64,000 nt of DNA from Myrmaecium sp. VS I D KN 1 (lineage: Eukaryota > Ascomycota > Dothideomycetes > Valsariales > Valsariaceae): assembly GCA_019775845.1 (NCBI GenBank), contig JADQAV010000015.1, positions 806,001-870,000 on the forward strand. Direction: 5' to 3'. Made by a program: the position numbers and the translations under genes. Below, piece by piece: positions 1 through 10,700 of this stretch (position 1 is its first letter; each line of letters starts with the position of its first letter). The notes under the pieces were generated by a model. The model saw only the letters and a list, made by a program, of their open reading frames with translations, did no database searches and was not told where the DNA came from.

Positions 1-1017
1 GGAGATTTTGGAGAAGAAGGCGATACGCCGTGAGAGCGCACTGATGCTCCGCCGGCGTGAGGATGAGAGAGGGAGAGAGGGTTGAAGGATCGGCAGCAGC
101 GAAACAGGAGAGAAAGAGGAGCGAAGGAGGGAGAGAGGGAGAGAGGCCGCTGGGGATGGGATGGGCGTGCCTGGCCGTCACGTACCTAAACTATAGGTAG
201 GCGTGTGTGGCAAGCTTGCCCGCGCGCGATTACTCCTCACACGCCTTTGGTCAGGGGGGGCAGATGGGCAGATACTCTCCGTAACTACAACACGTTAAGG
301 GTGGATGGGCCGCTGATATGGAGTCGAACACCGCGCTAAATCCCGACCCCCAACGGCAGCTAAGACCTCTGAAGCTTGCTTAAATTAGGGCCCGAAGAGG
401 ACGATGGCCAACGGAAAGACCTTCATTCACTGGTCCTACTTCTAGAGTAGGGACCGGACAAACTGGCAAGCGACAAACGGACGTGTACCCGGACAGTCCG
501 AGCCGTAACGAACGTATAGACATGCCTCTTGGACAAAACCACATGGATCAGGGGGAAGAAGGGCGCAGCAGTAACAGCGACAACAACAGCGGCAGCAGGC
601 ACGTCTGCGGAAATTGTTCGTTCGTGGCGGGCTTTGGGACGGTTTGCCTGCATGCACCACGTACAAGTACAGTAACTAAGTATCGGTACGCTATTTCCCT
701 CCTGCGAATAGCAGCAGTTCGCTCGGGGGAGAGGAAGGGACGAAGATTCCATGGATTGCAGCGGACGGGAGATGGTCGTGGTATCTACTACATATCTACA
801 GTACAGTATGTGTACCTCAAGTACAGTACGTACTACGTATTTCTGTCCTTCACGGCCCAAGCCCAAGAGCCTCAGGCTCATTCAGAGGACGAGCCTATGG
901 AACACCCTACCTGGCGCTGGGGAGCACCCCAGTAACTCACCGTCGCCCTCATTTTAGAAGGCATTCCTGCACGCGCACGTAACTTCAAACACCCTTCCTC
1001 CTCCAGGCCCTCATTTA

Positions 1018-1108
1018 CGCCCTTACTTACGCAGGCTCTTACTTACCCACGCCCCGCAGGCTCTTACTACGCAGGCTTTTATTACACAGGCTCTTACTTA
1101 CTCAGGCC
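1018..1108. repeat. Minisatellite, GCAGGCTCTTACTTA-like units
   Basis: Four to five imperfect copies of a 15-20-bp unit built on CAGGCTCTTACTTA, separated by short variable spacers. It lies inside the 891-1412 inverted-repeat element. Confidence 0.6.
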
Positions 1109-1203
1109 TCGCTTACGCAAACCTGGCCTGCGAGGGCCCTACGTGGGGGTACGAGGGGCCTACGAGGGGGTTTGCCGAGGGGGCTCTGAGGGCTCTGAGG
1201 GCT

Positions 1204-1277
1204 TGCTACGAGGGGGCCTACGAGGGGGCCTGCGAGGGGGCCTGCGAGGGGGCCTGTGAGGGGGCCTGTGAGGGGGT
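1204..1277. repeat. 12-bp minisatellite CCTGCGAGGGGG
   Basis: Six near-perfect 12-bp units (CCTRYGAGGGGG) stand head to tail, with degenerate copies reaching back to about 1145. As 12 is a multiple of three the array reads as Arg-Pro-Pro repeats on the minus strand, but nothing around it supports a real protein. Confidence 0.7.
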
Positions 1278-1739
1278 CTAGGAGAGGGCCAACGTGAGTG
1301 AGTATTTTGAGGAGAGATTAACACGTGCCTCCCGGGGCCTTGGCTGCCTGTTGAGGGAAAGTCTGGCCCACTGGGGTACTCCCCAGCGCCAGGTAGGGTG
1401 CTCCATAGGCTCATCCCATTCAGAGGAAAACGCAATGCTGTCCGGCAAACCGATTGGTGCGGATCCGAGAGAGGTAGTAGTAACTTAAATGATCCCTCAT
1501 CCTCACGGAACGGAAGGGTGTTGAAGAGCGAGCTGAGAGGCACGGGTAGTTACGCGATGCAAAGCCGGACAAAGAAAGGGAAGAAAGGCTGAAACATCAA
1601 CCACCCACGTTTTGCGTGATTCGTGACGAGATGGATGGGCCACTCTGCCCTCCCCCCCTCCCCACCTCCCCCTATTCTTGTGCATCCCGTTCGCCATTCG
1701 ACCGTCATCCGTCATTATCTATTGGACGACGGCGAGGCA

Positions 1740-2062
1740 GCTCGTCACATTCCCCTTTCTTTTACATACAAGTACTATAACACAATCAATATCGCTTTTT
1801 CCACCACACCCACCACATCGCTCGCCTACTCACCATCCGCGGCAACTCGCAAACGATTCATTATTCGTCGGTCTAAGCTACCAGACAGGACATGTGCAGG
1901 ACGATCGTTATCAGAGTCGCTTCTATATACCCCTTTCTACTTTGACATAAGAGAAAGAAATCAAAGAACGAAAAGAAGGGAGTTATCTCTCCAGCAAGAA
2001 GCAGGAGCGAGATACACCGACTCCATCCGTACCTACTCTATCTCCAACTCCTCCCAATAGGT
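1740..2062 (+). promoter_or_regulatory. Leader-like CT-rich segment ending in a splice-donor-like site
   Basis: The stretch has the look of a fungal 5' untranslated region: CT-rich, CA-rich near 1800, with purine-rich patches before 2060. It ends with CAATAG followed by GTAAGTAAATG, a good match to a 5' splice donor at 2061. No plus-strand coding exon that could receive it is visible before the silenced island at 5 kb. It may be an unspliced leader of a non-coding RNA, a relic of a lost gene, or chance. Confidence 0.2.
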
Positions 2063-3201
2063 AAGTAAATGAAGCAGCTCGTGCCAAAGCCCACTTCTCC
2101 CACGCACACGCAACGCAACGCACGTAACGCAGACAGTCGGACAATGGAAGAACCTACATACCTAACAGACACGCCTCGGCCCGCATCATCGCGGCGCGCC
2201 GCGTCTGGAAAAGACGGGATCCCGTCTCAGGGAGGAGACCTGAGTGCCTGGGAGGAGGGAGGGGGACTCGGCGCGCTCGGTGGTCCAGCCCGGGCAAAAA
2301 GTTCGGGTCGGGTGGGGAGGGGGTTCCCGAGTCGGGCCTGTCCGTCCCTTGGTCCGTCCTTCACATCATTCACCTCTGATGCCTTATGTAGAGGTTACCA
2401 GAAGGGGGCCTTATCTTACCTTCCGCAGTTCCGGAGATGGCGTAAGGGAAGGTGATGATGGAACGTACGATATAGGTAGGAATAGGGGAACGTGGTTGCA
2501 GCAGCATGGCAAGGTAAGGTAGGATATAGGTACTCTATGTAAAGACGGCTTCTGCTTCTCGGGAGCTGCATGTTCATACACCTAATACTTAACAGGCGAG
2601 ACTTGAATTGCTACATAGGGCACATAGGTTAATGTATCCTTTCTCGGTCAGTAAACGGCATGCACACCCATCTTCCTGCTGTTCTCCCCCGGGGGGGGGG
2701 ACGGATGGCCTTCTGCAAGCTTCTTTCGCGCAACGGACGTACGTCCACCGGCGTCTCTTCCCCCCGAGCTCTCTCCATGTCTCTTGCTGCCGAGACGGTC
2801 GAGCAACACCCCATACTCTGCGTACTAATATCCTTCGATACAGTTCGTAACCGCGTACCTTGCAAAAACTCAATCGCTCGGAGCTTCTGCGCTCGGGAAT
2901 CGCACTGCCAAGGGGCTATCCTACAAGTACCCCTTCCTTGCATGGACAGATTGTACAGATGTATTTTCTTGTCGCATATCCTCCATTCCCCCTCGCTCAA
3001 GGTACTACTGTATCCAATGTAGCCTGTACGTGTGCTCTATCGCCGACGGAATCCGGTGGCCGGCTGCAGACCCCAAGCAGAACGCCTCGCATGCCTTCTC
3101 TCGGGGTATCATATCGTTTTGCTGATCGTAAACGCCATCGATGAGGAGACCCAAACGCCATAAAATGCTGTGAATATTTCTGAGAGTATTCACTTGGTTT
3201 C

Positions 3202-3988
3202 TCAATACTCCTCTTCGAACGTCTTTTGGATCGGCGTGGCAGTCTGTCATATGCATTAGTGGCTTTCCTTCCTCCAAACGGCAGACGGCCGCCACACACC
3301 TCGATGAACTTCTCCAGATCTTTGTCCAGGTTGGCGAGCCGGTCTTTCCGCTTCTTGTTCTCCGTGATGAGGCCCTGCTTGGTCTTCAAGAGAACCTGGC
3401 GTTGCTCTTCAAGGGCCAGCCGCTCGGCGTGCTCGTGCTCGATGCGCGCGATCATCAGCGTGTTCTCGTCGTCGTCCTTGTGCTCGGGGAACTTCTCGAG
3501 GAACTCCTCCACGGGGATGAGCGGGAGCTTCTGGTAGGAGTGACTGTCGGAAAGTGGGGTCGTGTAAGCTTCTGCTTCGTCGTCCCTACGCGTGCAGTTA
3601 TCCAGATACCCCTCCCCTGGGGCACGAGCCGCCAGGATACGTACTTGTAGTTCTCACAGGCCGCGATCTCGCCCATGAGGTGGTTCTGCTCGTAATGCAG
3701 GTTCTGCAACTGCAGCAGCAACGTGTCGATCTCCTGCCGCGCCTCCGCGGTGCCTTGCTTCAACTGGCGGATGTTGGCGATGGCGGTGCGGTTCATGGAG
3801 CGTACCTGCGACAGCGCGGTGAAGAGCTTGTTCTTCTGGTCCTCGAACGCTTCTTCTTGATCCCGGGTCAGCGGCGGCGGGCTCGCTTCCAGCATGTCGA
3901 GAATCGCGAAGGCCTGCTGGCGGACGCCTTCCGCGGCGGCGAGGACGCTGCGCAGGTACGGGTCGGTGACGATGGTGTCCGCAGGCAT
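3202..3988 (-). CDS. THO complex subunit 5-like protein (THOC5/Fms-interacting protein family)
   Basis: Model on the minus strand: exons 3988-3645, 3543-3300 and 3243-3202, giving 209 residues; the two introns are 101 and 56 bp with GT-AG ends. The only suitable ATG is at 3988. The protein is almost wholly helical: an N-terminal segment with YLRSVLAAAE, a long coiled coil, a conserved ENYNHSYQKLPLIPVEEFL junction across intron 1, and a terminal PIQKTFEEEY motif supplied by the 42-bp last exon. This arrangement is that of the fungal THOC5-like family, shorter than animal THOC5. By family knowledge it would act in the nuclear THO/TREX complex, which packages nascent mRNA for export; the family name is from sequence resemblance, the role is inferred. 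It stands alone, 1 kb left of the silenced transposon island, and keeps normal base composition. Confidence 0.82.
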
Positions 3989-5031
3989 GTTGGCGGCAGC
4001 TGGACCGGATGTGCTTCGTCGACGGGTGCGATATTGCAGGGCACGGTGAATTGAAGGTACAAAGACGCCGGCGAGGCTAGTAGGAGAGAGAGGGTCGTCT
4101 CCCACGGCTTGGCGCTGCGCGCGCGCGAGTAATGCTCGCCCTGTCAAAGAGAAACCTGGGAGTCAGGTCAGTACTACTCCTATTACCGAGCAGGCAGCGA
4201 GCACCTCCGACCTTCTAGAACTCTACTCCATGGCAGGCTCCTCCGGTAATTGGCCTGCACCTTCCAGCCTTTGTTATGTGATTGATAGTCACTCATCGTA
4301 AATATCGGTATGCACGCCATGGTCAAAATAGGAGTACAAAGAAGAAATCATACCGGGTATGAATGCAACTAGTACGATCACGACTCATATAACCAGGACT
4401 ACCAATACTTCAATATACTTTATTCGCAACATGTCAATATTCACCGATAGGTAAATAGTGCCCTCGTATCGAACTCCTTTTAACGTTATTTGTATCATGC
4501 TGGGTGATCCATGCGAGCGAGGGGGAAAGGCCGCGGCTAGCGTGCCCAATGATATCACCGCCTTGCCTACAGAGGTCCGGGCTCCGTTCTCTCAGTCCCG
4601 GGGCGTCTCGGCCGGTGCCTTCCATCCCTATTCGATCCCGGAATTCTTTGTGCTGCATGTGAAGACAGCGGGATGGACTCCAATAATAGACGGTCAATTA
4701 TACAGCACATACGCATGCGAAAGGAATGCGGCATGACGAGAATACATGTGGCCCTTCCAATTGGTATGAGAGAGATGTGTGGCGTGGAAGAGGCGAAAGG
4801 CTTGCAGCCAGACAGCGGGACGGGGGATGGAGGGGGGGAAGCATGTGAACTTGTCTCGAGCTGTCTCTGTCTGTCTCGTTGCCAACATCGTCCCTGCATA
4901 TCAATTTTATCGCCCGCCCGATTTTTCCCCTCTGCCGCCGCCCCCTCTTCTCCCCCACCCAGGTCCGGCAGAGTATTGGATAGATGCGACCTATAAGCGA
5001 TCGGAATCGGTGCGGAGCAGGTCGATAAAAG
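3989..5031. other. Intergenic, upstream of the THOC5-like gene
   Basis: No gene seen. The first 150 bases should hold the 5' untranslated region and promoter of the minus-strand THOC5-like gene. The rest is ordinary mixed-composition DNA without repeats I can define, ending at the TAA that flanks the island. Confidence 0.6.
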
Positions 5032-5034
5032 TAA

Positions 5035-5074
5035 GAGCGTGTTTACTAACTAGTTAAAGTAGTAGGTGAACTAG
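5035..5074 (+). repeat. Left terminal inverted repeat of the PIF-like element
   Basis: The first 20 bases match the right end with one transition; after a diverged spacer of about ten bases the block GGTGAACTAG is shared again. It is preceded by TAA. Confidence 0.8.
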
Positions 5075-5429
5075 CTAGCGGGACGGTTTTAGCGCCTAGT
5101 CTAACTATTAATTTAGTTATTACTACTTGCGTTTCTTAAGTCGTTCTACTTTTATATAATTAGCCTTAGTAATCTAGAATATTATTAAAAACTTCTATAG
5201 ATGCGAAATATTACCGTCTAGGTATATCTTACTAATAACTACTAAAATACCTACTACTACCCCCCTTATTACCGCCCTCCCCCCCTATTACTACTAATAT
5301 ACTAGAAATACTAGCTTACTAGGCGATTATTATAGCTATTAATAGCTTAATATTATAACTATTAATACTATTACAGCTGTTTATATTATTACTAATACTA
5401 ATACTAATATTAATACTAATACTAGAGTT

Positions 5430-6400
5430 AGGGGCTAGGGCTGCTATTAGGAAGACCTAATAAATAAAGAGTATAATTATAGCTCTTCTAAATACCCTTA
5501 TTAAGGCTAAGAGGCTTACTTTTAATAGTAATAGTAGCTTTAAGTTTACTAGTTAATATATAGCTATTAACGCCGTCTAGGCCTATATAAATTAGCTTAT
5601 TAGCAGGCGTATTATTAGTAATAAGATATAAGCTCTTAAGGCCTAATAGAAGGAGTAGATATAATATACTATATATTACTTAGCCTTTAGGCTAGATAGT
5701 AAATTTAGATACTAGTATTCTTAAGTTCTTAAGTAATATTATAAATAAATACTACGCTAAGTATCTAGGCTATACTATATAGAGGGAGGTAGTAGTTACG
5801 TATTAAAAGTAGCTTTAGAACCTTCTTAGTAATAAATTAATATCTAGTTTAGCTATAATATTAATAAATAAAGTTCTTACTAGTATAATTATAGATAGAG
5901 AGAAAGAGGAGGAAGAAGAAGCTATTAAAAATATTAAGATATTACCTAGCCCTTTATAGTTATTATTACTATTATAATATACGGCGTTAGTACTATAGTA
6001 TTTATTAAAGCGAAAGAGGGCTATTAATAATACTTTATTAACGTAGATAAAGAAGTATTAGTAATACTATAATATAAAGGATAAGGAAGATAGAGAAGAA
6101 GAGTATAAAGCTAGGTATTTAATTATAAATATCTTATCTATTATTAAGCGCGCTACGTAGCTATTTAAGTAATAGTTTATACTTCTATTAATAGAAGAGG
6201 AAATTAATAATATCTATTTAATATTCTTTTTATTAGAAGGTAACTAGGCTATACGTACGTTAATAAGCTTATTAGAGGTAAATAAACGCCGCGTAATTAA
6301 CTATATTATTATAAAGAGTAGGCGTATAAGGCTATAAAGTATCTAGATATTAAATTAGTAGCTTCTAGTATTAAAGTGTAAATTATTAACTTCTATCCCG
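5430..6400 (+). pseudogene. Remnant of a Myb/SANT-like DNA-binding protein of the PIF-like element
   Basis: In one plus-strand frame, ignoring RIP-made stops, the translation shows the pattern of the Myb/SANT-like domain (PF12776 type) at about 5480-5720: a helix ending LLNTLIKAKR, then FTS and an AINAV helix, a further helix, and a GFG-like end. A second helical region with LLEVNKRR lies near 6260. Such proteins accompany PIF/Harbinger transposases and help them bind the transposon ends. The frame is interrupted many times and cannot make a protein. The assignment rests on pattern recognition of a degraded translation. Confidence 0.5.
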
Positions 6401-6649
6401 TCCTAGTCTTAGCGTAATTTCTATATATATATTAATTTAATTACTTTAATATTTAATAATATTTTCTTTATTTATTCTTATAATAGGCTTATTACTATAG
6501 CTAGTAAGTCCTAATACTATATTTATATAAGCTTAGTAATCTTCTTACGTTATATTAATATATCGCGGCTATTAATATCTACTTCTTCTCTTACTATTTC
6601 TTTCTTATCTTTAATATCTATATCGCTCTTAATATTAAAGCTCTTAGCC

Positions 6650-6940
6650 TCTACTATAATATCTATAAAGCCCTATTAATTAATAAAGTTATAAAAAGCT
6701 ATAAGTACTAATACTAACTTTACTTATATTTCTAAATAGTAGCCTTCTAGCTATTAACTAAGTATTTAAAAGCGGTTTTTAAAGATACTAAACATCCTCT
6801 TTATAATATTATAAAGAGAAGTATAACGTAAGTTAAAAAGCTCTTATTTATTTTAAGGCTATATATCGGCGCGTTTCTACTCCTTTAAATAGTATCTTAC
6901 TCGCTAATATAGTACTAGGATACTTTACTAATTCCTTATT
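6650..6940 (-). pseudogene. Remnant of a HARBI1-like PIF transposase, C-terminal part
   Basis: The minus-strand translation keeps the typical end of HARBI1/DDE_Tnp_4 transposases: a FKGVE-like block near 6880, an NLRY-SL-N-IKRMF block near 6780-6830 (family form NLRHA-LRN-IER-FG), FKNRF, and a final helix with a KLVLVL stretch and FYNFIN near 6690-6740. Further upstream on the minus strand (to about 7250) the sequence stays AT-rich and should hold the catalytic part, but I cannot place the acidic triad. Interrupted by many stops; inactive. Confidence 0.6.
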
Positions 6941-7779
6941 ATTATTTTCCTAACTCTTTATAACTAACTATTTATAGGTTCCCCCCTTCCTATATACTCT
7001 TTATAACTACTTTATATAGAAGCTACCTAGTTACCTTACTACTATATCTACTAATTAATACTATTAAAGATTTAAGTAAATTTATCTAGACTTTTAATAC
7101 CTAGTATACTATAATAAAGCGAGGTATAAAGCGGGATAGTAAAGTAGTTCCTACGCCTTATTAGTATTTAATAAATACTAATAACTACTTAGTTTTATTA
7201 GTTCTAGTTATATTACGTAAAGCTGCGGCTCTTAAGAGTCTCTATAACCTTAAGAGGTTAAAGATATATTTACTTACCTCCTAATATACTTTAGTAGTAT
7301 TACTAATTTATTACTAAGTAGAGCTTCTTATAGTAAACTAGTAGAGCTTACGCTTATTACCTGCGCTAGAGGAGGATATTAGTAAGAAGATACTTACTTC
7401 TACTTCTTTAATACCTTCTAAGCCTTCTAAGCCTTCTAGCGGCTATAATAGTTATAGCGGTCGTAGTATTTATAGAAGTTATAATAATTATACTTATAGT
7501 TAAGCTTTAGTAGTATAGTTTCTTCTCTATATAGTAGTTCTTTATATAGTAGTTTCTATATAGTAGTTACTTTATAGTAGTTACTTTTTTCTAGTTATTT
7601 CTTTAGCTATTTTATATCTAGCTACTCTTCTCTAGCTATTTTATATCTAGGCTACTCTTTACTTCTTATATATATATAGCCGGTGTACTAGTTACTTATT
7701 ACTAGTATAACTATAGTACCTCCTTCTAGAGCTATTTAAATAAGACTTCTCTTCTTCTTACTTATATTCTTTATATTTT

Positions 7780-10700
7780 ATAACTAGTCCTTATTTACGT
7801 ATTAAATTCCTCTCTAAGCTTCCTAGCCCCTTCTAGGTCCTCCCTAGTAACTTATTAGTTATATTAGTCTAGATACCTCTTCTATTTAATAAGGTATTTC
7901 TTATTAGAGTCCTTACTTATTACTTTAATAATTTCTTCTACTTTATAGTAGTAGTTTCCCTTATTATCTATTAGTTCTAGCCCGGGTAGCTCTTACGCCT
8001 TAAGTATGTCTAATTTAGTCTTATATAACTTTAGTTTTTAAACGTTAAATACTAGCTATAAGCGTTAGTACTATAGTAGTAGAGCTAGTTTATAAGCTTA
8101 TTTACTAATTATATCTTCTACTTAGAAGGTACTTATCTACTATAATACTAGCTTCTTACTAAGTAGGTATAAGTATAGGTCCTTTATAAATAACTATATT
8201 TTCTCGCTAATCTTAAAAGTTCTAGGCGTATACTTCTTATTATAGTATTTCGCCTATAAATTTATTATATTTTAAAAGTGCCTTTCTAGCTGCTTCCTTT
8301 CTTTCTTAATTATATAACTCTTTTCTATACTCCTAGCACTTCTTCTCCTAGGACGCTACCTATAGTATCTTATAATAAAGCTAGGTTAAAGCTGTAGAGC
8401 GCGTAAAATAGCGTTATTTTAGTTATACTATATATAGTATTATTATATATAAACTCTATTAAGTAGAGTAAGTCTACTTAGTTATCTTATTACTACTTAT
8501 AGTATATTCTAAGGTTATACTCTAGTATTTAATTTTATTATTCTATTTAACTATTTATTTATAGGTAGAATATAGTACTAGGGTACTAGTATACTATATA
8601 TAAATAGTAGAAGTATAACTAGTACTTACCTATAAAAATTAATCCTCTATTACTAATAGTACCTTTACGTATATTAAACTATATAAATAGTTCTTCTTTT
8701 AATATAGCTAGTAGCTCGGCTACTCTTACCTTCTTAGTAATTAAGAAGTATAGAGCTATCTTAGTATATTAGTTAATTATAATAAGAATTATATACTAAA
8801 GATGCGGCCGTTACGCTTACTAAGTAGTAAGCTAGTTATAAAATCTATTATAATCTCTTATTATAGTCCCTATAGTAGTAGTAGTAGTTATAATTCGCTG
8901 GCTAGTTTCTAATAAGAGTTTTTAACGCGTTAGTATTCTTAGTATATATTTATTTACTCTTTTATATCACTTATAAGTATAGGCTAATAGTAGTACTTTT
9001 TTAGGAGTTCCTTAGTTTTAACTACTTTAAAGTAGCCTACTTATAGATTATTATAGTATTTCTTTAGGAGTTCTATACGTACTATAGGTTCTCTAAGTAT
9101 ATATAACTTATACTAGTAATACTAAATACCTTCGCTATTTTATATTTAATTTAGACTTTAGCGTTCTATATTAATCTTACTAGATTATTACTTTTCTACC
9201 TCTTAAGCCTTCTTAATAAAATTTCTAACGCTTTTTAGTATTTTCTTTCTTAGGAGGTTATCCCCTTTAATTACTCTCCTTACTACTACTCTTAAAGTAA
9301 TATATAGGTTCTACTCTTTTATATTATTTCTTATATAAATTATAAGCGCCTTAATAGGCGTATTACTTATAAGGCCGAGCTTATTTTATAGCGTTAGTAG
9401 TAGGCTTATAGCCTCTACTATATTATTTATAAAATAGTTAAAGTACCTAATTAGTCCGTTAGCAGGGTTTAGTTTTCCCGCTTTATATTTAATAATAAAG
9501 TTATATTCTATTAATAATATTACTTATCGGGCTTATCTACTGTTTAGTTACTTTACGCTTATAAATCTCTTAAGGTTATTATAATTAGTAATTACTTAGA
9601 TAGAGTACTAGCTACTATTAAGGTAATAACGCTAGTATTTAAAGATTACTATAATTATAAGTAGCTCTTAGTTATAAGTTTTATAATTTACCTTTATATC
9701 TCCAAGCTTCCTTAACTAGTAAGCTACTAGGTACTATTAGCCCTTAGTATCTTATTATAAGAGAATACTTATAATTATAAATTTAAATATATCTGTTTCA
9801 AGCCTAATCTTTTTCTTAAAGTTAAAGTAGATAAAGATAGGTATATTTATAAAGCGTTTTACTAACTTCCTAAATATATCTCACGCATTCTAAGTTAGTA
9901 TAAATAGGCCTATTTTAGTACTATTCCTACTACCTTTTAGTATAGCTATTAGGGGTGCCGCTATATAGTAGATAACTTAATAATAGAAGTTAGTAAACCC
10001 TAGAAAGATTTATAAATTTTTATATAAAGCGTATTCTTACTACGCTATAATTATATTTACTTTATAAGGATCTATTAATATACTATTAGTAATAATAATA
10101 AACCTTAGGAATTCTACTTCTTTTATAGAAAACTTATATTTATTTAGTTTAGTATAAAGCTAATACTATTATAAGTACTTAAGTACTTACTATATATATC
10201 TTATATACTCTTCTTTCCTTTCTAAGAAGATTAGGATATTATCTAGATATATTATATAGATAATATCTATTAGGCCTACTAGAGCCTTATTAATATACGC
10301 TTAGAATATTACCGGAGTATTTATAAGGCCGAAGGGTATTACTATATACTTAAAATAGCTATACTAGGTTCGAAAGGCTATTTTCTACTTATCCCCTTCC
10401 TTAATCCAGATACTATAATATATATTATATAGGTTAAGCTTAGTAAAGATATTAACGCTATATAAGTAATCTAGAAACTCTAAGATTAGAGGTAGAGAAT
10501 AGCGGTTCTTTTTAATTACTTTATTAAAGCTATAGTAGTTTATATAAAGTTATAAGCTATTATTCTTTTTTAGTATAAATAGGATAGGAGTGCTAGCTAA
10601 CCTAGTAGCCTTTTTAATTTAACTCTTCTTTATTACCTTATTAAAGTAGCGCTAGAGTTCTATAAGCCCCCTCCTTAAGAAGTTATATAAGGGGTTATAA

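Larger units (their letters stand above)
879..1427. mobile_element. Putative small non-autonomous element with 43-bp inverted repeats
   Basis: Positions 891-933 and 1370-1412 are inverted repeats of each other, 41 of 43 bases matching; both differences are transitions. Just outside the arms the 11-mer CATTCAGAGGA occurs in direct orientation at 879-889 and 1417-1427, as a target-site duplication would. The interior carries two minisatellites and no credible coding frame. This is compatible with a MITE-like or foldback element, but the 11-mers sit 1 and 4 bases away from the arms, so they may instead be part of the repeat. The family is not recognised. Confidence 0.45.
1..3201. other. Gene-poor intergenic stretch at the left edge
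   Basis: I recognise no protein gene here. Open frames on both strands are short, low in complexity and resemble no family known to me. The stretch holds the inverted-repeat element and minisatellites listed separately, a GTAC-rich patch near 780-840, a CT-rich leader-like segment near 1740-2060, and GC-rich DNA around 2160-2350. A run of G occurs near 2690. The part next to 3200 is presumably the 3' untranslated region of the minus-strand THOC5-like gene. Confidence 0.6.

Noticed and set aside
1160-1543. Minus-strand frame with Arg-Pro-Pro repeats
   Set aside because: It is produced by the 12-bp minisatellite and has no conserved flank.
2244-2522. GC-rich open frames near 2.1-2.5 kb
   Set aside because: Gly/Arg-rich translations without domain; they follow an apparent splice donor and look like intron or intergenic DNA.
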